Shown here in pieces: positions 26,612 to 35,337 of a stretch of DNA of 64,000 bases. A program made the position numbers and the translations under genes. Positions within the stretch are counted from its first letter, which is position 1. Every line of letters starts with the position of its first letter. Location of the stretch: NCBI GenBank assembly GCA_029267445.1, contig JAJUIU010000008.1:1-64000 (forward strand), read 5' to 3'. Source of the DNA: Rhodospirillaceae bacterium. GTDB taxonomy: Bacteria; Pseudomonadota; Alphaproteobacteria; Azospirillales; Azospirillaceae. The notes under the pieces were generated by a model. That model ran no database searches, was not told where the DNA came from, and saw only the letters and a list, made by a program, of their open reading frames with translations.

Positions 26612-28180
26612 TTACGAATGCACCGGCGGCAGCGGCTGCGGGCCGGCGGCCTGTTCGATCACGCCGGCGACGCGGAACAGCGTCTCCTCGTCGAAGGGCT
26701 TGCCCAGCAGCTGGAGCCCCAGCGGCAGCCCGTCGGAGCCGAGACCGGCCGGCACCGAGATTCCCGGCAGGCCGGCCAGATTCGCCGGCACCGTGAACAC
26801 GTCGTTCAGGTACATGGCGATCGGATCGTCCTGCTTGTCGCCGATGGCGAAGGCCGTGCTGGGCGCCGTCGGCGTCAGGATCACGTCGCACTTGTCCCAG
26901 GCGCTGGTGAAGTCCTGGGCGATGCGCGCACGGACCTTCTGGGCCTTCAGGTAATAGGCGTCGTAATAGCCGGCCGACAGCACGTAGGTGCCGATCAGGA
27001 TGCGGCGGCGCACCTCCGCCCCGAAGCCCTCCCCGCGCGTGTTTTCGTACATCTCCTTCAGGTCCTTGCCCTCGACCCGGAGGCCGAAGCGGACGCCGTC
27101 GTAGCGCGCGAGATTGGAGGAGGCCTCGGCCGGGGCGACGATGTAGTAGGCCGGCAGCGCGTACTTCGTGTGCGGCAGGCTGATCTCCACCGGGACCGCA
27201 CCGGCGGCCTTGAGCCAGTCCATGCCCTGCTGCCACAGCCGCTCGATCTCGGCGGGCATGCCGTCGACCCGGTACTCCTTCGGAATGCCGACGCGCAGGC
27301 CGCGGATGTCGCCGGTCAGCGCCTTCGTGTAGTCCGGCACGGGCAGGTCGACTGAGGTGCTGTCCTTCGGGTCGAAGCCGGCCATGGAGCGCAGCATGAT
27401 GGCCGCGTCCTTCACCGTGCGGGTCATCGGCCCGGCCTGATCCAGCGAGGAGGCGAAGGCGACGATGCCCCAGCGGGAGCAGCGGCCGTATGTCGGCTTG
27501 ATGCCGACGATGCCGACGAAGCTGGCCGGCTGGCGGATGGAGCCGCCCGTGTCGGTGCCCGTCGCACCCATCACCATGCGCGCGGCGACGGAGGCGGCGG
27601 AGCCACCGGACGAGCCGCCGGGGACCAGCCTGCGGTCCCATTCCCACTCCGTCACCGGGCGGGGCTGGCGCAGCCCTTCCAGCAGTTCGGAACCGGCCGC
27701 CGTGGTGCCGGCGTCCCGCTGGATCTTGCGGCCGGGCGACCAGGGGCTGACCACCGGGCCGTAGTAGCTGGTGATGTTGGCCGAACCCATGGCGAACTCG
27801 TCCAGGTTCAGCTTGCCCAGCATCACCGCGCCGTCGCGGAAGAGATTGCTGGTGACCGTGCTCTCATAGGGTGGGACGAAGCCGTCCAGGATGTGGCTGG
27901 CGGCCGTGGTCAGCACGCCCCTGGTACAGAACAGGTCCTTGATGCCGAGCGGCAGACCGTCGAGCGGTCCGGCCTCCCCCTTGGCGTAGCGGGCGTCGCT
28001 GGCCGCCGCCTGCTCCAGCGCCAGGTCCGGCGTCTCGGTGATGAAGGCGTTCAGGCCGCGCAGGTCGGCGATGGCATCGATATGCGCCCGCGTCAGCTCG
28101 ACGGCGGTGAAGTCCTTCGCCTTCAGCCCCTCCAGCGCCTCGGCCATGGAGAGGTGGGTCAGTCGCGTGGGCTTGGTCAT
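26612..28180 (-). CDS. gatA: Aspartyl/glutamyl-tRNA amidotransferase subunit A
   Basis: A 522-aa amidase subunit that releases ammonia from glutamine for GatB. The catalytic triad is present: Lys in [10 protein letters not shown], the cis-Ser in [15 protein letters not shown] and the nucleophile Ser in [13 protein letters not shown]. It is longer than the usual ~490 residues because about 30 extra residues ([16 protein letters not shown] and following, up to EWEWDRRL) separate YYGPVVSPW from VPGGSSGG; most homologues have ten or fewer residues there. It follows gatC by ten bases and is followed by the ASCH gene rather than gatB. Confidence 0.96.
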   Translation of the reverse strand: MTKPTRLTHLSMAEALEGLKAKDFTAVELTRAHIDAIADLRGLNAFITETPDLALEQAAASDARYAKGEAGPLDGLPLGIKDLFCTRGVLTTAASHILDGFVPPYESTVTSNLFRDGAVMLGKLNLDEFAMGSANITSYYGPVVSPWSPGRKIQRDAGTTAAGSELLEGLRQPRPVTEWEWDRRLVPGGSSGGSAASVAARMVMGATGTDTGGSIRQPASFVGIVGIKPTYGRCSRWGIVAFASSLDQAGPMTRTVKDAAIMLRSMAGFDPKDSTSVDLPVPDYTKALTGDIRGLRVGIPKEYRVDGMPAEIERLWQQGMDWLKAAGAVPVEISLPHTKYALPAYYIVAPAEASSNLARYDGVRFGLRVEGKDLKEMYENTRGEGFGAEVRRRILIGTYVLSAGYYDAYYLKAQKVRARIAQDFTSAWDKCDVILTPTAPSTAFAIGDKQDDPIAMYLNDVFTVPANLAGLPGISVPAGLGSDGLPLGLQLLGKPFDEETLFRVAGVIEQAAGPQPLPPVHS

Positions 28181-28190
28181 CGCTGGGCCC

Positions 28191-28478
28191 TCACTCCACG
28201 ACCTTGGGCACGGCGAAGAAATGCTCCGCCCCGTCCGGCGCGTTGGCCACCACGCGATCCGGGTAGCCGCCGTCCGCCACCGCGTCGGCGCGGCGGCGCA
28301 GGGTCTGGGCCACGACGCTGGTCATCGGCTCGACCCCGTCGGTGTCCACCTCGCGCAGCTGTTCCACCCAGCCCAGCAGACCGTTGAGCTGTCCGGCGAG
28401 GTGGTCGAGCTCCCCCTCGGGCACGCGGATGCGGGCGAGATGCGCCACCTTGGCGACTGTGGCCTTGTCGAGCGACAT
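28191..28478 (-). CDS. gatC: Aspartyl/glutamyl-tRNA amidotransferase subunit C
   Basis: A 95-aa protein that wraps around GatA and stabilises the amidotransferase. Marks are [44 protein letters not shown] and the C-terminal FFAVPKVVE. The ATG at 28478 begins [11 protein letters not shown], the normal family start; the longer frame from 28535 is not supported. First gene of gatC-gatA, and divergent from ruvX with an 83-bp gap. Confidence 0.95.
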   Translation of the reverse strand: MSLDKATVAKVAHLARIRVPEGELDHLAGQLNGLLGWVEQLREVDTDGVEPMTSVVAQTLRRRADAVADGGYPDRVVANAPDGAEHFFAVPKVVE

Positions 28479-28561
28479 GGTGCTAAGTCTCGTGAGGAAT
28501 TCGGGAAAATGCCGGGCCGCGCGGGCCCGGCGCAAAGCGGCGCGGAAGGTAGCACCCCAAC

Positions 28562-29134
28562 ATGGCGATCCGCAACCTGACTGACCTGCGGGCCGGCCTG
28601 CCCCGGAACGGCCGTCTGATCGGGCTGGACATCGGGGAGAAGACCATCGGCCTCGCGGTCAGCGACCCCGATCTGCGGGTCGCCTCCCCCATCGGCACGA
28701 TCCGGCGCACCAAGTTCACCCAGGACGCGACGGAGCTGGCCCGCGCCATGCGGGACCGCGGCGTGACGGCGCTGGTCCTCGGGCTGCCGGTGAACATGGA
28801 TGGGACGGAGGGGCCGCGCTGCCAGTCCGTCCGGCAGTTCGCGCAGAACCTGCTGGAGCGCCCGCAGCTTTTCGGCGACGAGCCGGAGATCGCCTTCTGG
28901 GACGAGCGGCTGTCCACCTCCGCCGTCGAGCGGATGATGATCGGGTTCGACATGACCCGCAAACGCCGGGACGAGGTCGTGGACAAGCTGGCGGCCACAT
29001 ACATCCTGCAGGGCGCCTTGGACTTCCTGTCGCGCGGCGGCGGGCCGGGTCTGCCGCCCGTGACGGGCGGCGGGGACGGGCCGGGCGGCTGGCGCCACCC
29101 CGACGACGATGAAGACGGGAACGGCGGCGGATGA
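28562..29134 (+). CDS. ruvX: Putative Holliday junction resolvase RuvX (YqgF family)
   Basis: A 190-aa RNase H-fold protein. [20 protein letters not shown] is the first acidic motif, [17 protein letters not shown] the second, [15 protein letters not shown] the third, and [18 protein letters not shown] the C-terminal one, so the acidic active site looks intact. YqgF has been linked both to Holliday junction cleavage and to 16S rRNA 5' processing. The C-terminus adds about 30 Gly/Asp-rich residues. Its stop overlaps the start of the AEC transporter as ATGA. Confidence 0.95.
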   Translation: MAIRNLTDLRAGLPRNGRLIGLDIGEKTIGLAVSDPDLRVASPIGTIRRTKFTQDATELARAMRDRGVTALVLGLPVNMDGTEGPRCQSVRQFAQNLLERPQLFGDEPEIAFWDERLSTSAVERMMIGFDMTRKRRDEVVDKLAATYILQGALDFLSRGGGPGLPPVTGGGDGPGGWRHPDDDEDGNGGG

Positions 29135-30054
29135 TCGCCGTCGTCGCGGCGCTGGCGCCGATATTCCTGCTGATCGTCATCGGGTATGGGCTGCGGCGGT
29201 CGGGGACCGTTCCGGACGCCTTCTGGCCGCCGGCAGAGAAGCTGACCTATTACCTGTTCTTCCCCGCCTTGCTGATCGACAGCACGGCGCGGGCGGACCT
29301 CACGGGCGTGGACCTGATCGGCCTTGGCGGGTCGCTGGTGGCGGCCACGCTGATCGCGACGGCGGCACTGCTGATCCTGCGAGGGGCGATCACGCGGGAC
29401 GGCCCGGCCTTCACCTCCGTCTTCCAGGGGGCGATCCGGGTGAACACCTATGTCGGCCTCGCGGCCGGAGCCGCCCTGTTCGGCCGGGAGGGGACCGCCC
29501 TGATGGCGGTGGGCGTGATCGCCATCGTGCCGATGGTGAACGTGCTGAGCGTCGTGGCACTGGGCCGCTGGGGCACCAATCCCACCACCGGATGGCGGAG
29601 TGCCGCCATCGCGGTGATGAAGAACCCGCTGATCGTGTCGGTGCTGATCGGCGCCGCGCTGAACGCGCTGGGCGTCCGGTCCATCCCGGTGGTGACCCCG
29701 CTGATGGGCATCCTGGGTGCGGCCGCCCTGCCGCTGGGCCTGCTGGCCGTGGGGGCCGGCCTGGACTTGCCGGCGGCGCGGGCGGCGGGCGGCAAGGTGG
29801 TGGTCAGCTCCATCGTCCGGCTGGCCCTGGTGCCGGGCCTCACCCTGCTGTTCGGCTGGCAGGTCGGGCTGGCGGCGATGCCGCTGGCGGTGGCGGTGCT
29901 GTACAACGGGCTGCCCACCTCCGCCTCCGCCTATGTGCTTTCGCGGCAGATGGGCGGGGACCATACGCTGATGGCCGGTATCGTCACGGTGCAGACCCTG
30001 GCCGCCGCCGCCAGCCTGCCGCTCTGGCTGATGCTGCTGGGCGTGGGCGGGTGA
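29131..30054 (+). CDS. AEC-family transporter
   Basis: A 307-aa inner-membrane protein with about ten helices in the bile-acid/auxin-efflux-carrier fold. LIVIGYGLRRSGTVPDAFW, then YYLFFPALLIDSTAR, ALNALGVRSIPVV, PLGLLAVGAGLDL and YNGLPTSASAYVLSRQMGGD are family features. Bacterial AEC members export malate, malonate or unknown acids; substrate is not predictable. Start codon overlaps the ruvX stop, so the two are probably cotranscribed. Confidence 0.92.
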   Translation: MIAVVAALAPIFLLIVIGYGLRRSGTVPDAFWPPAEKLTYYLFFPALLIDSTARADLTGVDLIGLGGSLVAATLIATAALLILRGAITRDGPAFTSVFQGAIRVNTYVGLAAGAALFGREGTALMAVGVIAIVPMVNVLSVVALGRWGTNPTTGWRSAAIAVMKNPLIVSVLIGAALNALGVRSIPVVTPLMGILGAAALPLGLLAVGAGLDLPAARAAGGKVVVSSIVRLALVPGLTLLFGWQVGLAAMPLAVAVLYNGLPTSASAYVLSRQMGGDHTLMAGIVTVQTLAAAASLPLWLMLLGVGG

Positions 30055-30145
30055 CCCCGTCGGCGGGCGTGGCGGGAACGCCGGTTTCGCGCTATGGTCG
30101 CGGCGCCGCAGCACTGCCGATCAACCGTCCCCCGCAGCCGCGACC

Positions 30146-30952
30146 GTGTCCGCCACCCGACGCAAAACCGCCACGCTCCTCGGCACCTGGGCGCTGATCA
30201 CCGTGATCATCGCCATCATGGGGCCGTTCGGCACCGTGGACATGCCGTATTCCCACCGGCTGATCTTCTGGGGCCTGCTGATCGGGCTGAACATGGCCAA
30301 GTGGCAGCTCTGGTACGCCCTGCTGCCCAGGGTCCTGCCCGACCGCCTGTGGGCCCATGTCGCCACGGCGGTAACGGGCGCGCTGCTTCTGAATCTGACG
30401 CTGCACCTGGAGATCCAGGGATGCTACCGGCTGATCGGCTATCCCTATGTGATGCCGTTCGGGGCGATCTATCCGACGGCCGTGGCGCTGTCCGGGCTGT
30501 TCTCGGTGATCGGCGCCATTCTCAGGCTGCGGGAGTCCCGGAAGCCCGCCCAGGCAGGCCCCGCGGTGGTGCCGGACCCGGCCGCCGCGACCGGCGGCGC
30601 CGGAACGGTCCCAGCGGTGCCGCCGACGGGTCTGCTGGCGCGGGCCGGAGTGAAAGATCCGACGGAGCTGCTGGCGGTGGAGGCGGAGGACCATTACCTG
30701 CGCCTGCATCTTTCAGACGGGCGGCGGCCCCTGATCCATTACCGGTTCCGGGACGCGGTGCTGGAGCTGGCGGCGGTGGACGGGCTGCAGGTCCATCGCG
30801 GCTTCTGGGTCGCGGCGGCGGCGGTGGCGGGCGTGGAGCGCCGGGAGGGGCGCAAATGGGCGCTGCGCCTGAAGAACGGGCTGACCGTGCCGGTCAGCGA
30901 AAGCCACATGGGGGCCGTGCGCGGGCGCGGCTGGCTGACCCGCGCGGCGTGA
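30146..30952 (+). CDS. Membrane-anchored LytTR-domain transcriptional regulator
   Basis: A 268-aa protein with about four hydrophobic helices in the first ~130 residues (LLGTWALITVIIAIMGPF, LIFWGLLIGLNMAKW, VATAVTGALLLNLTLHL, AVALSGLFSVIGAIL), a Pro/Ala linker, and a C-terminal LytTR domain: LLAVEAEDHYLRLHLSDGR, IHYRFRDAVLEL, VHRGFWVA and KNGLTVPVSESHM. There is no receiver domain, so the membrane part probably senses the signal directly. The start is GTG (30146) with no clear ribosome-binding site. It ends four bases before the convergent hypothetical gene. Confidence 0.86.
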   Translation: MSATRRKTATLLGTWALITVIIAIMGPFGTVDMPYSHRLIFWGLLIGLNMAKWQLWYALLPRVLPDRLWAHVATAVTGALLLNLTLHLEIQGCYRLIGYPYVMPFGAIYPTAVALSGLFSVIGAILRLRESRKPAQAGPAVVPDPAAATGGAGTVPAVPPTGLLARAGVKDPTELLAVEAEDHYLRLHLSDGRRPLIHYRFRDAVLELAAVDGLQVHRGFWVAAAAVAGVERREGRKWALRLKNGLTVPVSESHMGAVRGRGWLTRAA

Positions 30953-30956
30953 CGGG

Positions 30957-31325
30957 TCAGCTGAGCTTGCGGTAGACGCGCGGCTTGGGACGCTCGGGGT
31001 CCATGCCGTCGCGGTAGGCCTTGGCGGCCTCCTCCGGCCGGCGCATCCGCTCCATCAGCTGCATGGCGAAGCGGCCCCCGTCGTTGCGCGAGCGAAGGAA
31101 AAGCTCCACCGCCTGTTTGGCCCAGGACATGTCCAGGCGGACCTCTCCAGTGTTGGGCCCAGTGTTGGGCCCAGTGCCGGGCCCGGCGGCCGGCGCCACC
31201 CCGGCCGCCTTGGCCGCGTCCGTCGTGCTGGCCGCCGCCGCCGCCCGGGTCAGCACGTCGGGGTCGACCCGGCGGCGGATCGACCGGATCTGACGCAGCA
31301 GCTCATCGCGCGGATCGGACGGCAC
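30957..31325 (-). CDS. Hypothetical protein with short tandem repeats
   Basis: A 122-aa protein, not recognised. The N-terminal half is Arg-rich then Ala-rich, and the middle contains GPGTGPNTGPNTGE, encoded by three copies of a 12-bp DNA repeat. The C-terminal half is helical (SWAKQAVELFLRSRNDGGRF, then AMQLMERMRRPEEAAKAY). No membrane segment or known motif is visible. The GTG at 31325 has GGGAG eight bases upstream and is the best start. Confidence 0.6.
   Translation of the reverse strand: MPSDPRDELLRQIRSIRRRVDPDVLTRAAAAASTTDAAKAAGVAPAAGPGTGPNTGPNTGEVRLDMSWAKQAVELFLRSRNDGGRFAMQLMERMRRPEEAAKAYRDGMDPERPKPRVYRKLS
31147..31182. repeat. 12-bp tandem repeat, three copies
   Basis: CCAGTGTTGGGC occurs at 31147-31158 and 31159-31170, and a third copy with TT changed to CC at 31171-31182. 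It lies in frame inside the hypothetical gene at 30957-31325 and encodes the repeated Gly-Pro-Asn-Thr unit, so copy-number change would alter length without a frameshift. Confidence 0.85.
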
Positions 31326-31459
31326 ACGGCTTCTCCCATCGGGGCACCGGTGGCGATGATGCGCCGATTCGCGGCCGGCGGCAACGAATCCGCGCGACTT
31401 GCCGCCCCGGCGGGCGCCGCCTTACAGTCGACGGGCCATCGCCGCCGAAAGCCCACGCC

Positions 31460-32698
31460 ATGAGCCGCACCCCCGTCCCCCCCGTCACCGGACCCCTGGC
31501 GGGGCTGCGGGTGCTGGACATGAGCCGCATCCTGGCGGGCCCCAGCGCCACCCAGATCCTGGGCGATCTCGGCGCCGACGTGGTCAAGATCGAGAAGCCC
31601 GGCGAGGGCGACGACACCCGCAAGTGGGGCCCGCCCTACCTGACGGACGCGGACGGCGCCGACACCACCGAGTCGAGCTATTACCTGTCGTGCAACAGGA
31701 ACAAGCGGTCCCTCACCCTCGACTTCACCAAGCCCGCCGGCAAGGACGTGCTGCTGCGCCTGCTGGGCAAGGCGGACGTGCTGATCGAGAACTATAAGAC
31801 CGGCACGCTGGCCAAGTATGGGCTGGGATACGAGGATTTGCGGGACGTCTATCCCCGCCTCGTCTACCTGTCGCTGACCGGGTTCGGCCAGACCGGCCCC
31901 TATGCCGCCCGCGCCGGGTACGACTTCCTGATCCAGGGCATGGGCGGGATCATGAGCCTGACCGGCGAGGTGGCGGGCGAGCCGATGAAGACTGGGGTCG
32001 CCATCGCCGACCTGATGGCGGGCACCTATTCCGTCATCGCCATCCTGGCGGCGCTGCACCACAGGGACCATCATGGGCGGGGCCAGCATATCGATATGGC
32101 GCTGCTGGACACGCAGGTGGCGTGGCTGTCCAACGCGGGGCAGTACTACCTCACCTGCGGCAGGCCCACGCCGCGCTACGGCAACGGGCATCCGACCATC
32201 GTGCCCTACCAGACGTTCCGGGCCAGCGACGGCTGGATCATCCTGGCGGTGGGCAACGACGAGCAGTTCCGCCGCTTCTGCGCCTTCGCCGGACGGTCCG
32301 ACCTGTCGGCCGACCCGCGCTTCGCCGCCAACAAGGCGCGGGTGCGGAACCGGGACCTGATCGTGCCCATCGTGGCCGGGCTGATCGCCGAGCGGCCGTC
32401 GGCGCACTGGCTGAAGGGGCTGGAGCCGCTGGGGGTGCCGGCCGGGCCGATCAACGATCTGAAGGGCGTGTTCGACGACCCGCAGGTGAAGGCGCGGGAG
32501 ATGCGGGTGGAGATGCCGCATCCGCTGGCGCCCGATCCGGTGGCCTTGATCGGCAGCCCGTTGAAATTCTCCGAAACCAAGGTGAACTACCGCCATCCAC
32601 CGCCCACGGCGGGCCAGCACACGGGGGAGGTGCTGGCCGACTGGCTGAAGATGCCGGCGGCTGAGGTGGAGAAACTCCGCAAGCTGGGGGCGATCTGA
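31460..32698 (+). CDS. CaiB/BaiF (family III) CoA-transferase
   Basis: A 412-aa cytosolic CoA-transferase. GLRVLDMSRILAGPSATQIL followed by GDLGADVVKIEKPGEGDDTR is the N-terminal CoA-binding pattern, NKRSLTLDFTKPAGKDVL and VLIENYKTGTLAKYGLGY follow, and the catalytic aspartate is D155 in RAGYDFLIQGMGG. Members exchange CoA between organic acids (formate/oxalate, carnitine, succinate, aromatic acids); the substrate is not visible. The next gene, a membrane protein, begins one base after its stop. Confidence 0.93.
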   Translation: MSRTPVPPVTGPLAGLRVLDMSRILAGPSATQILGDLGADVVKIEKPGEGDDTRKWGPPYLTDADGADTTESSYYLSCNRNKRSLTLDFTKPAGKDVLLRLLGKADVLIENYKTGTLAKYGLGYEDLRDVYPRLVYLSLTGFGQTGPYAARAGYDFLIQGMGGIMSLTGEVAGEPMKTGVAIADLMAGTYSVIAILAALHHRDHHGRGQHIDMALLDTQVAWLSNAGQYYLTCGRPTPRYGNGHPTIVPYQTFRASDGWIILAVGNDEQFRRFCAFAGRSDLSADPRFAANKARVRNRDLIVPIVAGLIAERPSAHWLKGLEPLGVPAGPINDLKGVFDDPQVKAREMRVEMPHPLAPDPVALIGSPLKFSETKVNYRHPPPTAGQHTGEVLADWLKMPAAEVEKLRKLGAI

Positions 32699-32699
32699 G

Positions 32700-33164
32700 A
32701 TGAACGGGAAACGGGGGATTCCCATCGGCGCGCAGGCGTTCTTCGCGGCGTTCAGCGTGATGCTGGTGGCGGGCACGGCCATCCACGCCTCCCCGCTGGG
32801 CGGGCTCTACTGGGCCTGGGGGCCGCAGCCGATCCTGAAGTCGTTCGAGGCGGCGTCGCCGGTGATCCCGCTGCTGGGCTATGCCCTGCTGGCGGCGGCG
32901 CTGAGCCTGCTGCTGCTGCGGCTGGGCGTGCGCGGGCCTGTGGCGGGGCTGAAGACGGGCGCCCTGTTCGGCTTGACGGTCTCGTTTCCGGGCTACCTTC
33001 TGCTGCTTGGCACCTGGGACATCGACCCCGCCCTGATCCTGCTGGACTGCGCCGTGCGCGCGGTCGCCGCAGCACTGGCGGGCGGGGCCGCCGGCCTGAT
33101 GCTGGGGTTCGGGGCGGCGGTGGCCGAGCCCGACCCGGCGGAGGGCCGGGACGCCGCGACCTGA
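32700..33164 (+). CDS. Small integral membrane protein
   Basis: A 154-aa protein with four hydrophobic segments ([74 protein letters not shown]) and short polar loops. I do not recognise the family. Its ATG lies one base after the CoA-transferase stop, so it is cotranscribed with that gene and probably also with the hydrolase 22 bp downstream; a role in uptake or membrane support of the same pathway is possible but unproven. Confidence 0.75.
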   Translation: MNGKRGIPIGAQAFFAAFSVMLVAGTAIHASPLGGLYWAWGPQPILKSFEAASPVIPLLGYALLAAALSLLLLRLGVRGPVAGLKTGALFGLTVSFPGYLLLLGTWDIDPALILLDCAVRAVAAALAGGAAGLMLGFGAAVAEPDPAEGRDAAT

Positions 33165-33186
33165 ACCGGACACGAGGGACACCGCA

Positions 33187-34062
33187 ATGGACAGCCACCT
33201 GACCGACGCCAAGAGCCTGCTGCCGAACCCCGAGATGAGCCGCCGCGCCTTCACCGTCACCAGCCTCGCCGTCGGGTTCGCGGCGGCGTCGCTGCCCGTC
33301 TCCGCCCAGACGATGATCACCACCAGCGCCGAAGGCCTGACCGCCGGCGAGGTGAAGATCCCGGTCGCCGACGGGGAGATCCCGGCCTACCGCGCCATGC
33401 CGGCCGCCGGCGGCCCCTTCCCCACCGTGCTGGTGGTGCAGGAGATCTTCGGCGTGCACGAACACATCAAGGATGTCTGCCGCCGCTTCGCCAAGGAGGG
33501 CTATCTCGCCATCGCGCCGGAGATGTTCGCCCGCCAGGGCGACGCGTCCAAGTACACGGACATCCAGGCCCTGATCCGGGAGGTCGTCTCCAAGGTGCCG
33601 GACGCCCAGGTGATGGCCGACCTGGACGCGGCCGCCGCCTGGGCGGCGAAGAACGGCGGGGCGCCCGGCAAGCTGGGCGTCACCGGATTCTGCTGGGGCG
33701 GGCGGATCACCTGGCTGTACACGGCGCACAACCCTGAGGTGGACGCGGGTGTCGCGTGGTACGGCCGGCTGACCACGCCGGCGAACGCCCTGCAGACCAT
33801 AGTGCCGGTCGAGCTGGCGCCCAAGCTGAACGCCCCGGTGCTGGGCCTCTACGGCGAGGCGGACCAGGGCATCCCGGTGGCCGACGTCGAGAAGATGCGC
33901 GAAGCCCTGAAGGCGGCGGGGAAGACGGAGTCGGAGATTATCCTGTACCCCGAGGCGCCGCACGCCTTCTTCGCCGACTACCGCCCCAGCTACCGCGAGG
34001 CGGCGGCCAAGGACGCCTGGGCCAAGTGCCTGGGCTGGTTCGGCACGCACCTGAAGGGGTGA
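33187..34062 (+). CDS. Dienelactone hydrolase family protein with Tat-type signal
   Basis: A 291-aa alpha/beta hydrolase. [20 protein letters not shown] followed by VSAQ is a twin-arginine-type export signal, so the enzyme is probably periplasmic. The core has the dienelactone hydrolase triad: Cys in [12 protein letters not shown], Asp in [10 protein letters not shown] and His in [10 protein letters not shown]. Usual members open dienelactone to maleylacetate, but exported ones of this type often have unknown ester or lactone substrates. About 16 residues precede the twin Arg, longer than usual, so the start could lie further downstream at the Met before SRR. Confidence 0.88.
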   Translation: MDSHLTDAKSLLPNPEMSRRAFTVTSLAVGFAAASLPVSAQTMITTSAEGLTAGEVKIPVADGEIPAYRAMPAAGGPFPTVLVVQEIFGVHEHIKDVCRRFAKEGYLAIAPEMFARQGDASKYTDIQALIREVVSKVPDAQVMADLDAAAAWAAKNGGAPGKLGVTGFCWGGRITWLYTAHNPEVDAGVAWYGRLTTPANALQTIVPVELAPKLNAPVLGLYGEADQGIPVADVEKMREALKAAGKTESEIILYPEAPHAFFADYRPSYREAAAKDAWAKCLGWFGTHLKG

Positions 34063-34084
34063 GGCCTTTCCTGGAAGAACCGGT

Positions 34085-34261
34085 ACCCCTCACCCCCCTC
34101 GCTCCGCTCGGGACCCTCTCCCGCAAGGGGAGAGGGGAAACCTTGGCACCGTCATTTCTCCCGAAACCCCTATGCCCTGTTTCCGACGGGGCGGTCGCGC
34201 TTGGTGAACCCTCTCCCCCTGCGGGAGAGGGTGGTGAGCGCCAGCGAACCGGGTGAGGGGT
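34085..34261. repeat. Nested palindromic intergenic element (REP/BIME-like)
   Basis: Outer arms ACCCCTCACCC (34085-34095) and GGGTGAGGGGT (34251-34261) are perfect inverted repeats. Inside are two hairpins of the same kind: CCCTCTCCC/GGGAGAGGG at 34114-34136, and ACCCTCTCCC/GGGAGAGGGT at 34208-34232. No gene is present between 34063 and 34355. Elements built from CCCTCTCCC and GGGAGAGGG are common interspersed repeats in GC-rich proteobacteria. It may end transcription from the hydrolase gene. Confidence 0.8.
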
Positions 34262-34355
34262 GCGGCTGGTCCCCTGCCCGCACGATGACCCATGTGCGGC
34301 GGAGCCCGAGGCCGCCCTTGCGCGGGGGCGCGAGGCGGGGCCATAGTCGCGGCCC

Positions 34356-35333
34356 ATGAGCAGCCCCCACCCCCATGACCTGGACGCGCGCGCCGCGTCG
34401 TTCGCGCACCGGCACCTTCTGGGCATCGAGGGGCTGACGGCGCCGGAGATCAACCTGCTGCTGGACCGCGCCGACGGGTATGTGGAGCGGAACCGCAATC
34501 GGGAACCGGCGTCGGAACTGCTGAAGGGCCGCGTGGTGGTGAACCTGTTTTTCGAGAACAGCACGCGGACCCGCACCAGCTTCGAACTGGCGGCACGGCG
34601 GCTGGGCGGCGACGTCATCAACATGTCCGTCGACGGGTCGTCGGTGAAGAAGGGCGAGACCCTGATCGACACGGCGATGACGCTGAACGCCATGCATCTG
34701 GACGTGCTGGTGGTGCGGCACCAGGAGTCGGGCGCCCCGAAGCTGCTGGCCGACAAGGTGAACTGCGCCGTGATCAACGCCGGCGACGGCAGCCACGAGC
34801 ACCCAACCCAGGCGTTGCTTGACGCGCTGACCATCCGACGCCACAAGGGCAGCCTGAAGGGCCTGACGGTGGCGATCTGCGGCGACATCCTGCACAGCCG
34901 GGTGGCGCGGTCCAACATCCACCTGCTGAACGCCATGGGCGCCACCGTGCGCGGCGTGGCCCCGCCCACCCTGCTGCCGAGTGCGGCCGAGCGGCTGGGC
35001 CTGGAGGTGCATCACCGGATGGAGACGGGCCTGAAGGACGTCGACATCGTGATGATGCTGCGCCTGCAGCAGGAGCGGATGCAGGGCCAGTACCTGCCGA
35101 GCGTGCGGGAGTTCTTCCGCTTCTACGGCCTGGATTACGAGAAGCTGAAACTGGCCAGGCCCGACGCCCTGATCATGCATCCGGGGCCGATGAACCGGGG
35201 CGTCGAGATCGACAGCCAAGTGGCCGACGACATCCACCGCAGCGTCATCCTGGAGCAGGTGGAGCTGGGCGTGGCCGTGCGCATGGCCTGCCTGGAGGTG
35301 CTGACGATGTGGTCCGGCCCGGGCAACGGGTGA
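34356..35333 (+). CDS. pyrB: Aspartate carbamoyltransferase catalytic subunit
   Basis: A 325-aa enzyme joining carbamoyl phosphate and aspartate in pyrimidine synthesis. Carbamoyl-phosphate-binding [16 protein letters not shown] begins at residue 69, [12 protein letters not shown] is the second signature, and [11 protein letters not shown] is the aspartate loop region. The pyrC' gene begins four bases after its stop. In other bacteria with this arrangement the catalytic trimers assemble with a dihydroorotase homologue; no pyrI regulatory subunit is seen. Confidence 0.97.
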   Translation: MSSPHPHDLDARAASFAHRHLLGIEGLTAPEINLLLDRADGYVERNRNREPASELLKGRVVVNLFFENSTRTRTSFELAARRLGGDVINMSVDGSSVKKGETLIDTAMTLNAMHLDVLVVRHQESGAPKLLADKVNCAVINAGDGSHEHPTQALLDALTIRRHKGSLKGLTVAICGDILHSRVARSNIHLLNAMGATVRGVAPPTLLPSAAERLGLEVHHRMETGLKDVDIVMMLRLQQERMQGQYLPSVREFFRFYGLDYEKLKLARPDALIMHPGPMNRGVEIDSQVADDIHRSVILEQVELGVAVRMACLEVLTMWSGPGNG

Positions 35334-35337
35334 CCCG

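Noticed and set aside
34085-34261. CRISPR array
   Set aside because: The repeats are inverted, not direct, there are no regular unique spacers and no cas genes are nearby.
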